Assembly (NCBI GenBank): GCA_902768105.1
Contig: CACXJZ010000014.1
Span: 439-64,438 of the forward strand
Length of the DNA stretch: 64,000 nucleotides
Source of the DNA: an uncultured Prevotellaceae bacterium
GTDB taxonomy: Bacteria; Bacteroidota; Bacteroidia; Bacteroidales; Bacteroidaceae
Direction: 5' to 3'
Each line of letters opens with the position of its first letter. Positions within the stretch are counted from its first letter, which is position 1. This document shows positions 50,094 through 58,685 of the stretch, one piece after another. Position numbers and translations under genes: made by a program. Under the pieces are notes generated by a model. That model was not told the DNA's origin, did no database searches, and was given only the letters and a program-made list of their open reading frames with translations.

Positions 50094-52301
50094 TTATTTT
50101 AGTAGATTGGCATTAAAGTGATTGACGGCCTGACGGAAGAGGTGCAGGCGGGTATTGCCGCCGTATATGCTGTGATTGCGGTTGGTGTAGGTCAGCTGAC
50201 GGAAATCCTTGTCGGCCTGCACCAGCGCCTCGGTATATTCGGCCGTGTTGCGGAAGTGCACGTTGTCGTCAGCCAGTCCGTGACAGAGCAGCAGGGCACC
50301 ATGCAGCTTTTCGGCACGGGCAATGGGGTTCACCTGGTCATAGCCCTCGGCATTCTCCTGCGGAGTACGCATATAGCGCTCAGAGTAGATGGTGTCGTAA
50401 TAACGCCAGTTGGTGGGTGGTGCAATGGCTACGCCGGCAGCAAACACCTCACGGCCTTCAGACATCGACATCAGCGTGTTCCAGCCGCCATACGACCAGC
50501 CCCAGATGCCGATGCGCTCCTTATCGACGTAAGCCTGCTGTCCCAGCCAGAGAGCGCTCTCCACCTGGTCGCGGCTCTCCAGTTCTCCCAGTCGCAGGTA
50601 GGTGCACTTCTCGAACTCTGCGCCACGTCCGCCAGTACCACGGTTATCGACGCACACGCAGATATAGCCCTGCTGACAGAGATACATCTCCAGCAGCGCG
50701 CCCTGTCCGCACATGCCGTTGCCCCAGGCGTTCTGCACCTGCTGGTTGCCCGGTCCGCCATACTGGTACATGATGACGGGATAGCGCTTCGTAGGCGTGA
50801 AGTCGGCAGGCTTAATCATCCAGCCGTTGAGCTTGACGCCCTCGGAAGTGGTAAACGTAAAGAGCTCGCGCGTACCTATATTATACTGTGCCAGCTTCTC
50901 GCTGACATCCTTGTTGTCAATGAGCGTCTTAGTCACCTTGCGCCCCTCATGCAGCGTATAGACGGGCGGCGTGTTCAGGTCGCTCCACGTGTTCACGAAA
51001 TACTTGTAGTTCGAGGAGAACACGGCGCTGTTCCATCCTGCGTCGGGCGTCAGCTGCTCCACCTTGCCGTTCTTGCGGGCCACAAAGACCTGCTGCTCCG
51101 TCGCACCATTGGCATGCGAAGCGAAATAGGTGTCGCCCGTTGCCTCGTCGAACCCATAGACATCACTCACCTCGTAATCACCCTGCTCCACCTGACGCAC
51201 GAGCTGTCCGCCGATGGTGTAGAGATAGAGGTGCATGAATCCTGTGCGGTCACTGGGCAAGAGGATGTGTCCGTCGGTGATACGGAGGTTATCAAGCACT
51301 TCCTCCTTGATGTACTTGTCAACCTTCTCCTCCAGCAGCAGCTTGCTGACGGTGGATAGCGGATTGACGCTGTAGAGCCGCAGACAGTCCTGATGGCGGT
51401 TCATCGTCATGACAATGACCGACTCGGGGTTGCTCGTAGCCTTGATGCGGGGAATGTAGCCGTCAGCATCCAGGGGCACTTGCAAGGTGCGCGTCTGGCG
51501 GCTCTTGATGTCAAAGCTCATGACGCTCACGCGTGAATTGCGCTCACCTGCAATGGGATACTTATAGGAATATACTCCGGGATAGTCGGCATACTCCTCG
51601 TGAGTGGGACGCTGTCCCTTGTAGAGCGGGAACGAGAACTCGCGTACCTGACTCTCGTCGTAGCGAATCCAGCACAACTGCTTGGAGTCGGCCGAGAAGA
51701 CCATGCTCTGCGATGTCGAGAACTCCTCCTCATACACCCAGTCGGGAATGCCGTTGATGATCTCGTTGCGCTTGCCGTCCTTCGTCACCTGACTCTCGGC
51801 ATTGTTGTAGAGCAGCTTCACCAGGAAGATGTTATTCTCGCGCACGAAAGCTATCTGCTGACCATCGGGCGAGAAGAGTGGCGACTGCTGTGGGCCACCG
51901 TCGCTCAGCGGCTCCAACTTCTGGTTCCTGATGTCGTAGATGTAGAACTTCGCGGTGAACGAGTGGCGGTAGATGTAGTTGGTCTCCGTCTGGATGAGCA
52001 GGCGCTGTCCGTTGGGACTGACGATGTAGCCGTCAATGCCCTCCAGCTTCGCTCCGCGTGCGGTGGCCAGGTCGAGCAAGGTGCCCGTCAGCTCACCGGT
52101 CTTGAACGAGTACTGTTCAATGCGCTGACCGTCGTCGGAGATCTGTAAGTAACTCTCGCCGTCCTGTGCCGGCTGAATGGCTGCGATGCCCTGGGCGCGG
52201 AACACGCCGCGTGTAATATCCTGCAGGCTGAGGTTATCGCCAGCCCACACGGGGGCTACTGCCAACAGGAATAGCAGAAAAATAGATTCGATGCGTTTCA
52301 T
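50094..52301 (-). CDS. Dipeptidyl peptidase IV-type serine peptidase (S9B)
   Basis: 735 residues with signal peptide (IFLLFLLAVAPVWAGD). The N-terminal beta-propeller (about 40-480) includes PQQSPLFSPDGQQIAFVRENNIFL and NGIPDWVYEEEFSTSQSMVFSADS, with the double-glutamate VYEEE that anchors the substrate amino terminus in DPP IV. The C-terminal alpha/beta hydrolase has the nucleophile S603 in GWSYGG, the aspartate in GLADDNVHF (678/679) and H710 in RNHSIYGG. It should release Xaa-Pro dipeptides in the periplasm. It overlaps the GldB-like gene by ATGA. Confidence 0.95.
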   Translation of the reverse strand: MKRIESIFLLFLLAVAPVWAGDNLSLQDITRGVFRAQGIAAIQPAQDGESYLQISDDGQRIEQYSFKTGELTGTLLDLATARGAKLEGIDGYIVSPNGQRLLIQTETNYIYRHSFTAKFYIYDIRNQKLEPLSDGGPQQSPLFSPDGQQIAFVRENNIFLVKLLYNNAESQVTKDGKRNEIINGIPDWVYEEEFSTSQSMVFSADSKQLCWIRYDESQVREFSFPLYKGQRPTHEEYADYPGVYSYKYPIAGERNSRVSVMSFDIKSRQTRTLQVPLDADGYIPRIKATSNPESVIVMTMNRHQDCLRLYSVNPLSTVSKLLLEEKVDKYIKEEVLDNLRITDGHILLPSDRTGFMHLYLYTIGGQLVRQVEQGDYEVSDVYGFDEATGDTYFASHANGATEQQVFVARKNGKVEQLTPDAGWNSAVFSSNYKYFVNTWSDLNTPPVYTLHEGRKVTKTLIDNKDVSEKLAQYNIGTRELFTFTTSEGVKLNGWMIKPADFTPTKRYPVIMYQYGGPGNQQVQNAWGNGMCGQGALLEMYLCQQGYICVCVDNRGTGGRGAEFEKCTYLRLGELESRDQVESALWLGQQAYVDKERIGIWGWSYGGWNTLMSMSEGREVFAAGVAIAPPTNWRYYDTIYSERYMRTPQENAEGYDQVNPIARAEKLHGALLLCHGLADDNVHFRNTAEYTEALVQADKDFRQLTYTNRNHSIYGGNTRLHLFRQAVNHFNANLLK

Positions 52302-53083
52302 ATTTGTTTGTTTTCCAATAATTGCGGTACGCTGGTCTTGGGATGCTTGCGCATGTAGTCATCGACGGCTTTGACATGCTCATTGGTAAAGGTTTGCTTC
52401 TTCGTGACGCGGTTGACCACCCATTGTATCTTTCCCATGTGACGGTGACGCATTATCATCGAGGTGTCCACCGATTCGTTCATCGGGAACCTGCTCAGGA
52501 TGAAGAAGCCGATGCAGTCGGGCACAATCATCTTGCGCGTCATCTGACGGCGTTGCTCTTCAGGATAATATTTCGCATAGAGCGGATAGTCGGCACCCAG
52601 ATACTTGTCAAGACTGATGCCCACCGTGCTGTCACCCACGATGATACTCTGCGTAAGGGCACCTATCTGCGCATAGACCAGGGGCAGCTGCATGTCGGGC
52701 AGCAGCTTCTGCAGCTCCTTGAAGGCCGAGGTCAGCTCCCGGTCAATGTCGCTGATGTCGGCAAACTGCTTCTCCACGTCAATCATGATGGCCTGCAGCA
52801 CAGAATCCTTGTAGTAATGCAGGAACTTGGAGTTAATCATGGGGTCGTTCACCTGGCCTATCTTCAACACGTCTTCAATCAGCATGCGCGTCTGCTCCGG
52901 GTAGCGCGTATTCAACTGCTGCAATGCCGAACGGTCGCCCGTAGTCAGATACAGCGTCTGAATACGGTCGTAGCGCTCCAGCACAACATCCTCCGAGAGA
53001 TGCTCGTCGCCGGGCTTGAAGTGCCATTCGCAGCCAATGCAAAGCAGCATACAGGCTAATACGCAAAGATAGAATCTACGCAC
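52298..53083 (-). CDS. GldB-like lipoprotein
   Basis: 261 residues, GTG start at 53083. Lipoprotein signal MRRFYLCVLACMLLCIGC with cysteine 18 as acylation site. VLERYDRIQTLYLTTGDRSALQQL, IIVGDSTVGISLDKYLGADYPLYAKYYPEEQRRQM and the DCIGFFILSRFP segment match the GldB family, a gliding-motility lipoprotein. No other gliding genes are nearby, and non-motile Bacteroidales keep this family, so motility is not implied. First gene of the operon with DPP IV and DUF4861. Confidence 0.78.
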   Translation of the reverse strand: MRRFYLCVLACMLLCIGCEWHFKPGDEHLSEDVVLERYDRIQTLYLTTGDRSALQQLNTRYPEQTRMLIEDVLKIGQVNDPMINSKFLHYYKDSVLQAIMIDVEKQFADISDIDRELTSAFKELQKLLPDMQLPLVYAQIGALTQSIIVGDSTVGISLDKYLGADYPLYAKYYPEEQRRQMTRKMIVPDCIGFFILSRFPMNESVDTSMIMRHRHMGKIQWVVNRVTKKQTFTNEHVKAVDDYMRKHPKTSVPQLLENKQI

Positions 53084-53125
53084 AATCAGATATTAAATTT
53101 TGAAAGACGATGTTAAATTCGTTTG

Positions 53126-53133
53126 CAAATATA
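53126..53133 (-). promoter_or_regulatory. Promoter for the GldB-DPP IV-DUF4861 operon
   Basis: Minus-strand -7 box TATATTTG, 42 nt before the GTG start at 53083. Confidence 0.55.
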
Positions 53134-53197
53134 CTAAAAAATCTAATTAATTCCAAATTTTAACCAAAAAAATATCAATTTCACGCTAAAATATGTT

Positions 53198-53205
53198 TAT
53201 CTTTG
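53198..53205 (+). promoter_or_regulatory. Promoter for the second DUF4861 gene
   Basis: -7 box TATCTTTG, 29 nt before the ATG at 53235. It also rules out the longer frame starting at 53193. Confidence 0.75.
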
Positions 53206-53234
53206 CCCTAAAGACAAGCAAAAAACTAATCAAA

Positions 53235-54500
53235 ATGAACAAAAAACATATCCTTTCACTATGTCTCTTGGGCATCAGTCTGACCTCTTTTTCGCAGGTT
53301 GTGACCAGCATCCAAGTAAGCAACCCTACGAAGACTGCGCTCACGGCTCAACCCGTGACGATGGATCTCGGTCAGCAGACCACCATCGTCAGGTCAGCCC
53401 TTGTCACGCTCGACGGACAGGAGGTTCCCTGCCAGCTGGACGATCTCAACGGCGACGGACGCTTCGACGAGCTGTTTTTCCTGACTGACCTGAAGGCAAA
53501 GCAGAGCCGCACATTCACCATACAACTGTTCAGCGAGGGCACTCCCCGCCCCTACGAGCCGCAGGTCTATGCGGAAATGCTCCTGTCGAACAAGAAAATC
53601 AAGGAGGAAAACAAGCAGGACCTTTACATCAGTAGCCTGACCGTAGAGCGAGGCACCAACCCCTACTGGCAGCTGCACCATCACGGTCCGGCATTCGAAA
53701 ACCGCCTCGTGGCCTACCGCATCTATTTCGACCACCGGCAGACGGTTGACATCTACGGCAAGTACCACCAGGGACTCGAGCTGCACGACACGCAGTTCTA
53801 TCCTGACAGCCTGCAGAAAGCCACGGGCTACGGCGACGACGTGCTGTGGGTAGGTTCCACCCTCGGACTGGGAACGCTGCGCGGATGGAACGGCACAGAG
53901 CCCGTGATGCTCGACGACGTCAATCGCCGCACGCTGCGCATCCTGGCCTATGGTCCCCTGCGCACCATCGTCGAGGTTATTGACGACGGCTGGAACGCCC
54001 CCTCGGCCCTCATACATCAAACATCAAACATCATACATCATACATCCCCCCTCACCATGACCACCCGCTACACGCTGACGGCTGGCCGTCGCGACTGCAT
54101 GGTTGACGTGCTGTTCAACCGTCCAGCCGCTGACCGCGAGTTCTGCACAGGCATCATCAACGTTAAGCAGTCCCTTGAGTTCAGTGACCACAACGGACTG
54201 CGCGGCTGCTGGGGCACCGACTGGCCCGTATCTGCCAAGGATTCCGCCGGCCATAAGCGTGAGACCGTAGGACTGGGCATCTGCCTGCCCCGACAGAACG
54301 TCGTACAGGAACTGCCCAAGGACAAGCGCAACTACCCCTTCGTGGTTGCCACCCAGACCGACGCCTTGCACTACGCCATCACCTTCTCGTCCGACAACGA
54401 GGACTTCGGCTACCACTCTGCCGACGCCTGGTTTGCCTACCTGCAGGAGTGGAAGCAGCAGCTGGCCGCCCGAGCCGCTGTCATCGTCACGCAGAAATAA
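53235..54500 (+). CDS. DUF4861 domain protein (second paralogue)
   Basis: 421 residues from ATG 53235 (MNKKHILSLCLLGISLTSFSQVV, signal peptide). SIQVSNPTKTALTAQPVTMDL, DGRFDELFFLTDLKAKQSRTFTI, NRLVAYRIYFDHRQTVDIYGK, YGDDVLWVGSTLGLGTLRGWNG and RRDCMVDVLFNRP fit DUF4861; it is only distantly similar to the copy at 48855. Residues about 260-272 (IHQTSNIIHHTS) are encoded by a CATACATCAAACATC repeat (54011-54046) placed in frame between DDGWNAPSAL and MTTRYTLTAGRRD. Confidence 0.88.
   Translation: MNKKHILSLCLLGISLTSFSQVVTSIQVSNPTKTALTAQPVTMDLGQQTTIVRSALVTLDGQEVPCQLDDLNGDGRFDELFFLTDLKAKQSRTFTIQLFSEGTPRPYEPQVYAEMLLSNKKIKEENKQDLYISSLTVERGTNPYWQLHHHGPAFENRLVAYRIYFDHRQTVDIYGKYHQGLELHDTQFYPDSLQKATGYGDDVLWVGSTLGLGTLRGWNGTEPVMLDDVNRRTLRILAYGPLRTIVEVIDDGWNAPSALIHQTSNIIHHTSPLTMTTRYTLTAGRRDCMVDVLFNRPAADREFCTGIINVKQSLEFSDHNGLRGCWGTDWPVSAKDSAGHKRETVGLGICLPRQNVVQELPKDKRNYPFVVATQTDALHYAITFSSDNEDFGYHSADAWFAYLQEWKQQLAARAAVIVTQK
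54011..54046. repeat. CATCATACATCA simple repeat inside the DUF4861 gene
   Basis: CATACATCAAACATCAAACA then TCATACATCATACATC, 36 nt, encodes HQTSNIIHHTS. The same words appear intergenically at 2518-2540 (ATGATGTAAGATGTATGATG). Confidence 0.75.
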
Positions 54501-54552
54501 TTTCTTTATATTCGCACGGAGAACGTCATAGCGATGTTCTCCGTTGTTGTAG

Positions 54553-54642
54553 CAGGGGAGGTTTGGAGGGGGGGTGGTTTAATTTTTGGTACAGCACCTT
54601 TTCATGGCATGAAACCACCCTTTTCACGGCATGAAAAGGTGC
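54553..54642. repeat. G-rich half repeat and a long dyad between convergent genes
   Basis: AGGGGAGGTTTGGAGGGG (54554-54571) is half of the CCTCCCC/GGGGAGG family. GCACCTTTTCATG (54594-54606) and CATGAAAAGGTGC (54630-54642) form a perfect 13-bp inverted repeat. Inside it GGCATGAAA occurs twice, so two smaller TTTCAnGGCATGAAA hairpins are nested. It could terminate both convergent genes. Confidence 0.75.
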
Positions 54643-54686
54643 GTTTCATTACGGGAAAGCTCTTCACTCAATCTTCCCTTACAAGA

Positions 54687-56723
54687 CTATTTCCTGTATT
54701 TCTTGATGACCGAATAGGCGGTGTAGAGACCCAGCTCACCGGCCTTCGAGAGGTCGCTGATGCCTTCCTGCTGCTGACTGCTGTAGAGGCGGGCAAGACC
54801 GCGGTTGTACCACGCCTCGGCCAGTTGCGGGTCGAGCTCAAGGGCCTTTGTCAGGTCGTCGATGGCACGTCCATAGTCAGAGCGCTGGGCATAGAGGGTG
54901 CCGCGGTTGTAATACAGGTACGCGTTCTGGGGAGCGAGGCTGATGGCCTGTGTGAGGTCGCCTATGACGCTGGCGGTCTTCATGCCCACGTCGGTGCCTT
55001 GCGAGGCATTGAAGTCGTTGGCCTTGGCCTGGCAGTAGGCTCGCTGCCAGAGTGCGAGCACGCTCGTGGTGTCGCTCTGCAGATAGGTGGTCAGGTCTTC
55101 CACAGCGCTGTCGAAGTTCTGTATCTCGGCGTAGGCAATGGCACGCTGGAGATAGAGAGGGCCCCTCCCGGCCTCCCCTGAATGGGAGGAGGACAGCGCT
55201 ACTGAGAGCGAATCGATGTAGGCAAAGTAGGCGTTCGTCTGTGCCTCGTCGAGCGAACGCTGGGCGTTGGAGAGGAACAGGCGGCGCACGCCGCGTTGCT
55301 GGTTGTAGGCCTCCACCTGCGGACAGAGCGTCAGCTTGGTGCGCACGTCGCCTGTCTGGGGACGATGGAGCGACAGTCCGTAGAGCGGCAGCAGCTCAAT
55401 CTCCACCTTGCGGTTCTGCACGCGACCACGATACTCGCTCTTATACTCATGATCGACCTCCTGCTCGTCGGCCACGACTATCTGGTTGTACTTCTCCAGG
55501 TCGTCGTCAGAGCGCTTACGCATCTGCTTCTTCGAGAGGCGCGGCTGAGTGCCATAGAGATGCTTGTAGAGCTGGGCGCGATAGACGCGGAACTCGTCGG
55601 CATCGGCCTGCTTCGTCATGCCCAGACGACGGTAGCAGCTGGCACGGCTCTGCAAGCCCGTCCAGAAGTTGGGGTACTGGTCGATGACCTTCGTATAGTC
55701 GCGAATGGCACCACGCAGGTCGCCCGTCTTGTCGAGCAGCGTGGCACGGTTGTAGAGCGCCATGAGGTTGTCGGGCTCGAGCTTCAATACGAAGTCGAAG
55801 TCGGTGATGGCACGGTTGTCGTCGCCCACCTGTGCACGCAACAATCCACGGTTGTAGTGGCCGAGGAAGTTGTTGGGGTCGAAGTCGAGCGCCGCGTCAT
55901 AGTCTGCCATCGCACCACGCAGGTTGTTCTGGTTGTAACGTGCCAGAGCACGGTTGATGTAGTTGTTGGCCTGTTTGGGCAGCAGATGGATGGCCTTGCT
56001 CAGGTATTCCTCCGACTCCTTCCACTCGCTACGGGCGAGGCTGATGATGGAACGCTCTGCCCAGATATTGCCGTCGTAGGGGTCGAGCTCCAAGCTCTTG
56101 TCGAGTGCGACGATGGCGTTGGCGGTGTCCTTCTCGAGCATATAGACCTCGGCACGCATGGAATATCCTCGTGCATACTGGCTCCAGCGCGTCAGCATGG
56201 TATCGAGTTCCAGGTGCGCCTGTGCATAGTCTTTCTCGTGGATGTGACAGAGAATGCGGTTGTGCCACAGGTTCTGTCCGTCAGGAGCATACTTCAGGGC
56301 ACGGGTATAGTCGCCGATGGCCTCCTTGTACTTCTTCTGCTGAATGCGCGTCAGGCCACGCAACTCGTAAAGATTCACGATGTAGGGGTTACGCTCGATG
56401 GCCTCCGTACAGTCAGCCTCGGCACCTGCGAAGTCGTCAAGGTAATACTTGGCCACAGCCCGGAAGAACCAAGGCTCGTAGAGATAGGGCTTGGCGGCAA
56501 TGGCCTGATTGAAATACTGGATGCTGAGCACGTAGTCCTCGTAATAGAGTGCCGAGCGTCCAATCATCACCAGGCGGTCGGTGTTGAATTGGGCAAAACA
56601 GTTTAAAGTGAAGAATGAAGAGTGAAGAGCGAAGAATGCCACACACAACAAAAACCTACAAAGAAGCTGATGTTGCACAATACGTCGCCAACAAGTAGCG
56701 GTAGCGAATTTTTCACTCTTCAT
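54687..56723 (-). CDS. TPR-repeat secreted protein with repeat-derived start and signal peptide
   Basis: 678 residues from ATG 56723. About ten TPRs lie between residues 60 and 390 (for example YVLSIQYFNQAIAAKPYLYEPWFFRAVAKYY, LGHYNRGLLRAQVGDDNRAITDF), and three to four more at 530-670 (YLYYNRGTLYAQRSDYGRAIDDLTKALELDP). A signal peptide LLCRFLLCVAFFALHSSFF continues TLNCFAQ. Its second half is encoded by a TTCACTCTTCATTCTTCAC repeat (56600-56637), and the ATG itself lies in the next repeat array (56704-56779). SSSHSGEAGRGPLY is encoded by a G-rich repeat (55155-55197). It is probably a periplasmic scaffold; partners unknown. Confidence 0.85.
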   Translation of the reverse strand: MKSEKFATATCWRRIVQHQLLCRFLLCVAFFALHSSFFTLNCFAQFNTDRLVMIGRSALYYEDYVLSIQYFNQAIAAKPYLYEPWFFRAVAKYYLDDFAGAEADCTEAIERNPYIVNLYELRGLTRIQQKKYKEAIGDYTRALKYAPDGQNLWHNRILCHIHEKDYAQAHLELDTMLTRWSQYARGYSMRAEVYMLEKDTANAIVALDKSLELDPYDGNIWAERSIISLARSEWKESEEYLSKAIHLLPKQANNYINRALARYNQNNLRGAMADYDAALDFDPNNFLGHYNRGLLRAQVGDDNRAITDFDFVLKLEPDNLMALYNRATLLDKTGDLRGAIRDYTKVIDQYPNFWTGLQSRASCYRRLGMTKQADADEFRVYRAQLYKHLYGTQPRLSKKQMRKRSDDDLEKYNQIVVADEQEVDHEYKSEYRGRVQNRKVEIELLPLYGLSLHRPQTGDVRTKLTLCPQVEAYNQQRGVRRLFLSNAQRSLDEAQTNAYFAYIDSLSVALSSSHSGEAGRGPLYLQRAIAYAEIQNFDSAVEDLTTYLQSDTTSVLALWQRAYCQAKANDFNASQGTDVGMKTASVIGDLTQAISLAPQNAYLYYNRGTLYAQRSDYGRAIDDLTKALELDPQLAEAWYNRGLARLYSSQQQEGISDLSKAGELGLYTAYSVIKKYRK
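55155..55197. repeat. CCTCCC/GGGGAGG repeat inside the TPR gene
   Basis: In coding direction CCTCCCATTCAGGGGAGGCC is followed by GGGAGGGGCC, the same order (arm, loop, arm, GG-rich tail) as the rimO insert and the intergenic copies at 2545 and 30200. It encodes SHSGEAGRGP. Confidence 0.65.
56600..56637. repeat. TTCACTCTTCATTC repeat encoding part of a signal peptide
   Basis: AAAGTGAAGAATGAAGAGTG then AAGAGCGAAGAATG on the plus strand. In the coding direction it gives FFALHSSFFTL, the end of the hydrophobic core of the TPR protein's signal peptide. Confidence 0.75.
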
Positions 56724-56779
56724 TTTTCACTCTTCATTTTTCACTCTTCATTCTTCACTCTTCATTCTTCACTCTTCAC
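56704..56779. repeat. Tandem TTTTTCACTCTTCA array upstream of the TPR gene
   Basis: Five to six units of 13-14 bases (TTTTTCACTCTTCA and TTCTTCACTCTTCA variants). The TPR gene's ATG (56723) is inside the array, and the def stop codon lies at its right edge. A change in unit number would move or duplicate the start codon. Confidence 0.85.
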
Positions 56780-57336
56780 TTAGACGCAGCCTTTGTCTTA
56801 TAGCCACAACGGTAACGGCCCTGCATGAGGGCACGCAGCTTGCTCTTGATGAGTTGCTTGCGGAGCGGAGAGATGCGGTCAATGAACATCTTGCCGTCCA
56901 GGTGGTCGAACTCGTGCTGCATGACACGTGCCAGATAGCCATCGACCCACTCGTCGTGAGCCTCGAGGTTCTCGTCGAGCCACTTCACGTGGATGCGCGT
57001 GGGACGCGTCACCTTCTCGTGGATGGCAGGCAGCGAGAGGCAGCCCTCCTCCATGGTCTCGGTCTGCTCGTCGTCGAACTCGATGATGTGCGGATTGATG
57101 TAGGCATGACGAAAGTCCTTGTACTCGGGATAGTCGTCCTTGAGCACGTCAAGGTCGATGACTGCCACGCGGATGGCCTTGCCAATCTGCGGACCAGCCA
57201 GTCCCACGCCGTCTGATGCCGTCAGCGTCTCGAACATGTCGGCGAGCAGCTCCTTCAGGTTCGGATAGTCCGTTGGAATATCCTCGGCCACCTTTCGCAG
57301 TACGGGTTGGCCATAAATATAAATAGGTAAAATCAC
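56776..57336 (-). CDS. def: Peptide deformylase
   Basis: 186 residues, GTG start at 57336 (ILPIYIYGQPVLRKVAEDI). Removes the formyl group from new proteins with a bound metal. The three motifs are present: GVGLAGPQIG (43-52), EGCLSLP with metal ligand C99, and QHEFDHLDG with H141, E142, H145. Length is typical with a slightly longer C-terminal tail rich in K and R. It starts 21 bases after ruvX and ends in the repeat array before the TPR gene. Confidence 0.96.
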   Translation of the reverse strand: MILPIYIYGQPVLRKVAEDIPTDYPNLKELLADMFETLTASDGVGLAGPQIGKAIRVAVIDLDVLKDDYPEYKDFRHAYINPHIIEFDDEQTETMEEGCLSLPAIHEKVTRPTRIHVKWLDENLEAHDEWVDGYLARVMQHEFDHLDGKMFIDRISPLRKQLIKSKLRALMQGRYRCGYKTKAASK

Positions 57337-57357
57337 TTCTATTTACAATTTAACAAT

Positions 57358-57774
57358 TTACAGTTTACGTGATCGCATGTAATCCTCTAAAATGATGGTG
57401 GCACTAATCTCATCAACCAAGGCCTTGTCCTGACGCGCCTTCTTCTTCAAGCCACCCTCAAGCATGGCCTGATGAGCCAGGACCGACGTGAAACGCTCGT
57501 CGTAGAGCTCGATGGGAATCTGGGGCATCGCCTTGCGCCAGCGGCTGACGAACGCCTGCACGCGCGGCAGGTTCTCGCTGGGCTGACCGTTGGGCTGTCG
57601 GGGCTCGCCGATGACGATGCGCTCCACCTGCTCGCGCTCGGTGTAAGCCTTGAGGTAATCGAAAAGCTCAGAAGTGGAAACAGTCGCCAACCCTCCGGCT
57701 ATGAGCTGCAGAGGGTCGGTGACTGCCAGTCCTGTACGCTTCTTACCGTAGTCAATGGAAAGAATACGTGCCAC
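57358..57774 (-). CDS. ruvX: Holliday-junction resolvase-like RuvX (YqgF)
   Basis: 138 residues, GTG start at 57774. RNase H-like fold: ILSIDYGKKRTGLAVTDPL with the first aspartate (D8), VERIVIGEPRQPNGQPSE, IELYDERFTSVLAHQAM and KALVDEISATIILEDYM with the last acidic residues. Probably the 16S rRNA-processing/junction nuclease; the exact role differs between organisms. It starts 14 bases downstream of the SPOR lipoprotein gene's stop and is followed by def. Confidence 0.93.
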   Translation of the reverse strand: MARILSIDYGKKRTGLAVTDPLQLIAGGLATVSTSELFDYLKAYTEREQVERIVIGEPRQPNGQPSENLPRVQAFVSRWRKAMPQIPIELYDERFTSVLAHQAMLEGGLKKKARQDKALVDEISATIILEDYMRSRKL

Positions 57775-57788
57775 TCTTTAGTCGTTGC

Positions 57789-58283
57789 TTATTTTGCGTA
57801 GAGCAACCAAGCACCCTGATACTGCTGTGCCAGCTGGTCACGGCTCTGAGCTGCCTCGGGCTTCGTGTCGAACGAAGAAGCAACCACACGATACATATTG
57901 TTCTGAGGAGTATAGACCAGACGAGCGTCGTAGCCCTTCTGAATGAGGCGCTGTACCTCACCCTCGGCATTAGCCTTCAGCGTGAACGAACCGATAACCA
58001 CGCTGTAAGCCTTCAGGGGAGCGCCAGACTGGAGCTCAACATTCTCCTGGCGTACGGGAGTAGCGTCGTTGTTGTCAACAATACGGGTCTCTGTCACAGG
58101 AGTCGTTACAACAGGAGTAACGGTAGGAGTCTCGGTCGTCACAGCAGGAGTAACGGTAGTCTGCTGCTCGGTTCTCTGCTGAGCTTTCAAGTAAGCCTTC
58201 TTGTAGGCACTCTCACTCGATCCACAACTTGTCAAAGCCATAGCGACGCACAATCCGGCGCCCAAAAACATGTACTTGTTCAT
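57789..58283 (-). CDS. SPOR-domain lipoprotein
   Basis: 164 residues. Lipoprotein signal MNKYMFLGAGLCVAMALTSC, acylated at C20. A threonine/valine/glutamine-rich linker (about 35-70: TTVTPAVTTETPTVTPVVTTP) leads to a SPOR domain (YSVVIGSFTLKANAEGEVQRLIQKGYDARLVYTPQNNMYRVVASSFDT), which binds denuded peptidoglycan at division sites. Upstream of ruvX and def. A weak -7 box (TAATTTCG) can be seen about 50 bases upstream. Confidence 0.9.
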   Translation of the reverse strand: MNKYMFLGAGLCVAMALTSCGSSESAYKKAYLKAQQRTEQQTTVTPAVTTETPTVTPVVTTPVTETRIVDNNDATPVRQENVELQSGAPLKAYSVVIGSFTLKANAEGEVQRLIQKGYDARLVYTPQNNMYRVVASSFDTKPEAAQSRDQLAQQYQGAWLLYAK

Positions 58284-58400
58284 TTCTTTTTATTCTTTAT
58301 TTGTTAGACTTATACTGATTTATTGACCGCGAAATTACAAAATAATGTGCAATTAGAGTGAATTTTCCTACATAAAGTTTGTTAAATGCAATTTTTTTTA

Positions 58401-58408
58401 TAATTTTG
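58401..58408 (+). promoter_or_regulatory. Promoter for the YtxH trio
   Basis: -7 box TAATTTTG, 49 nt before the ATG at 58458. Confidence 0.7.
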
Positions 58409-58457
58409 CCTGCATAAAACAAGTTCTATTAATATTTATAATTAAAACTACAAGACT

Positions 58458-58673
58458 ATGAAAGGTTATGGTTATTTAGGCGCATTCATCGGCGGAGCAC
58501 TCGTCGGCGCAACGTTAGGTCTCATCCTGGCACCCGAAAAGGGTTCTGACACTCGTGAGAAAATCAGCGATGCCACACGCGATTTCCTGAAGAAACACAA
58601 CATCAAACTGAGGAAGAACGAAGTAGAGGAACTGGTTGACGAACTTGAAGAGGCAGCTGCCGACGAAGAATAA
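58458..58673 (+). CDS. YtxH-domain small membrane protein
   Basis: 71 residues. YLGAFIGGALVGATLGLILAPEKGSDTREKI is the YtxH glycine-rich membrane segment with the LAPxxGxxTR motif. An acidic helical tail (NEVEELVDELEEAAADEE) follows. The family is linked to general stress in Gram-positives and is of unknown role here. First of three short co-transcribed envelope genes. Confidence 0.9.
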   Translation: MKGYGYLGAFIGGALVGATLGLILAPEKGSDTREKISDATRDFLKKHNIKLRKNEVEELVDELEEAAADEE

Positions 58674-58685
58674 GGACGGACGCCT

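Noticed and set aside
52298..53083. Gliding motility locus suggested by the GldB-like protein
   Set aside because: No other gld or spr gene is in the window, and the family persists in non-gliding Bacteroidales.
56704..56779. CRISPR-like array
   Set aside because: Units of 13-14 bases follow each other without spacers and no cas genes are present; it is a simple tandem repeat.
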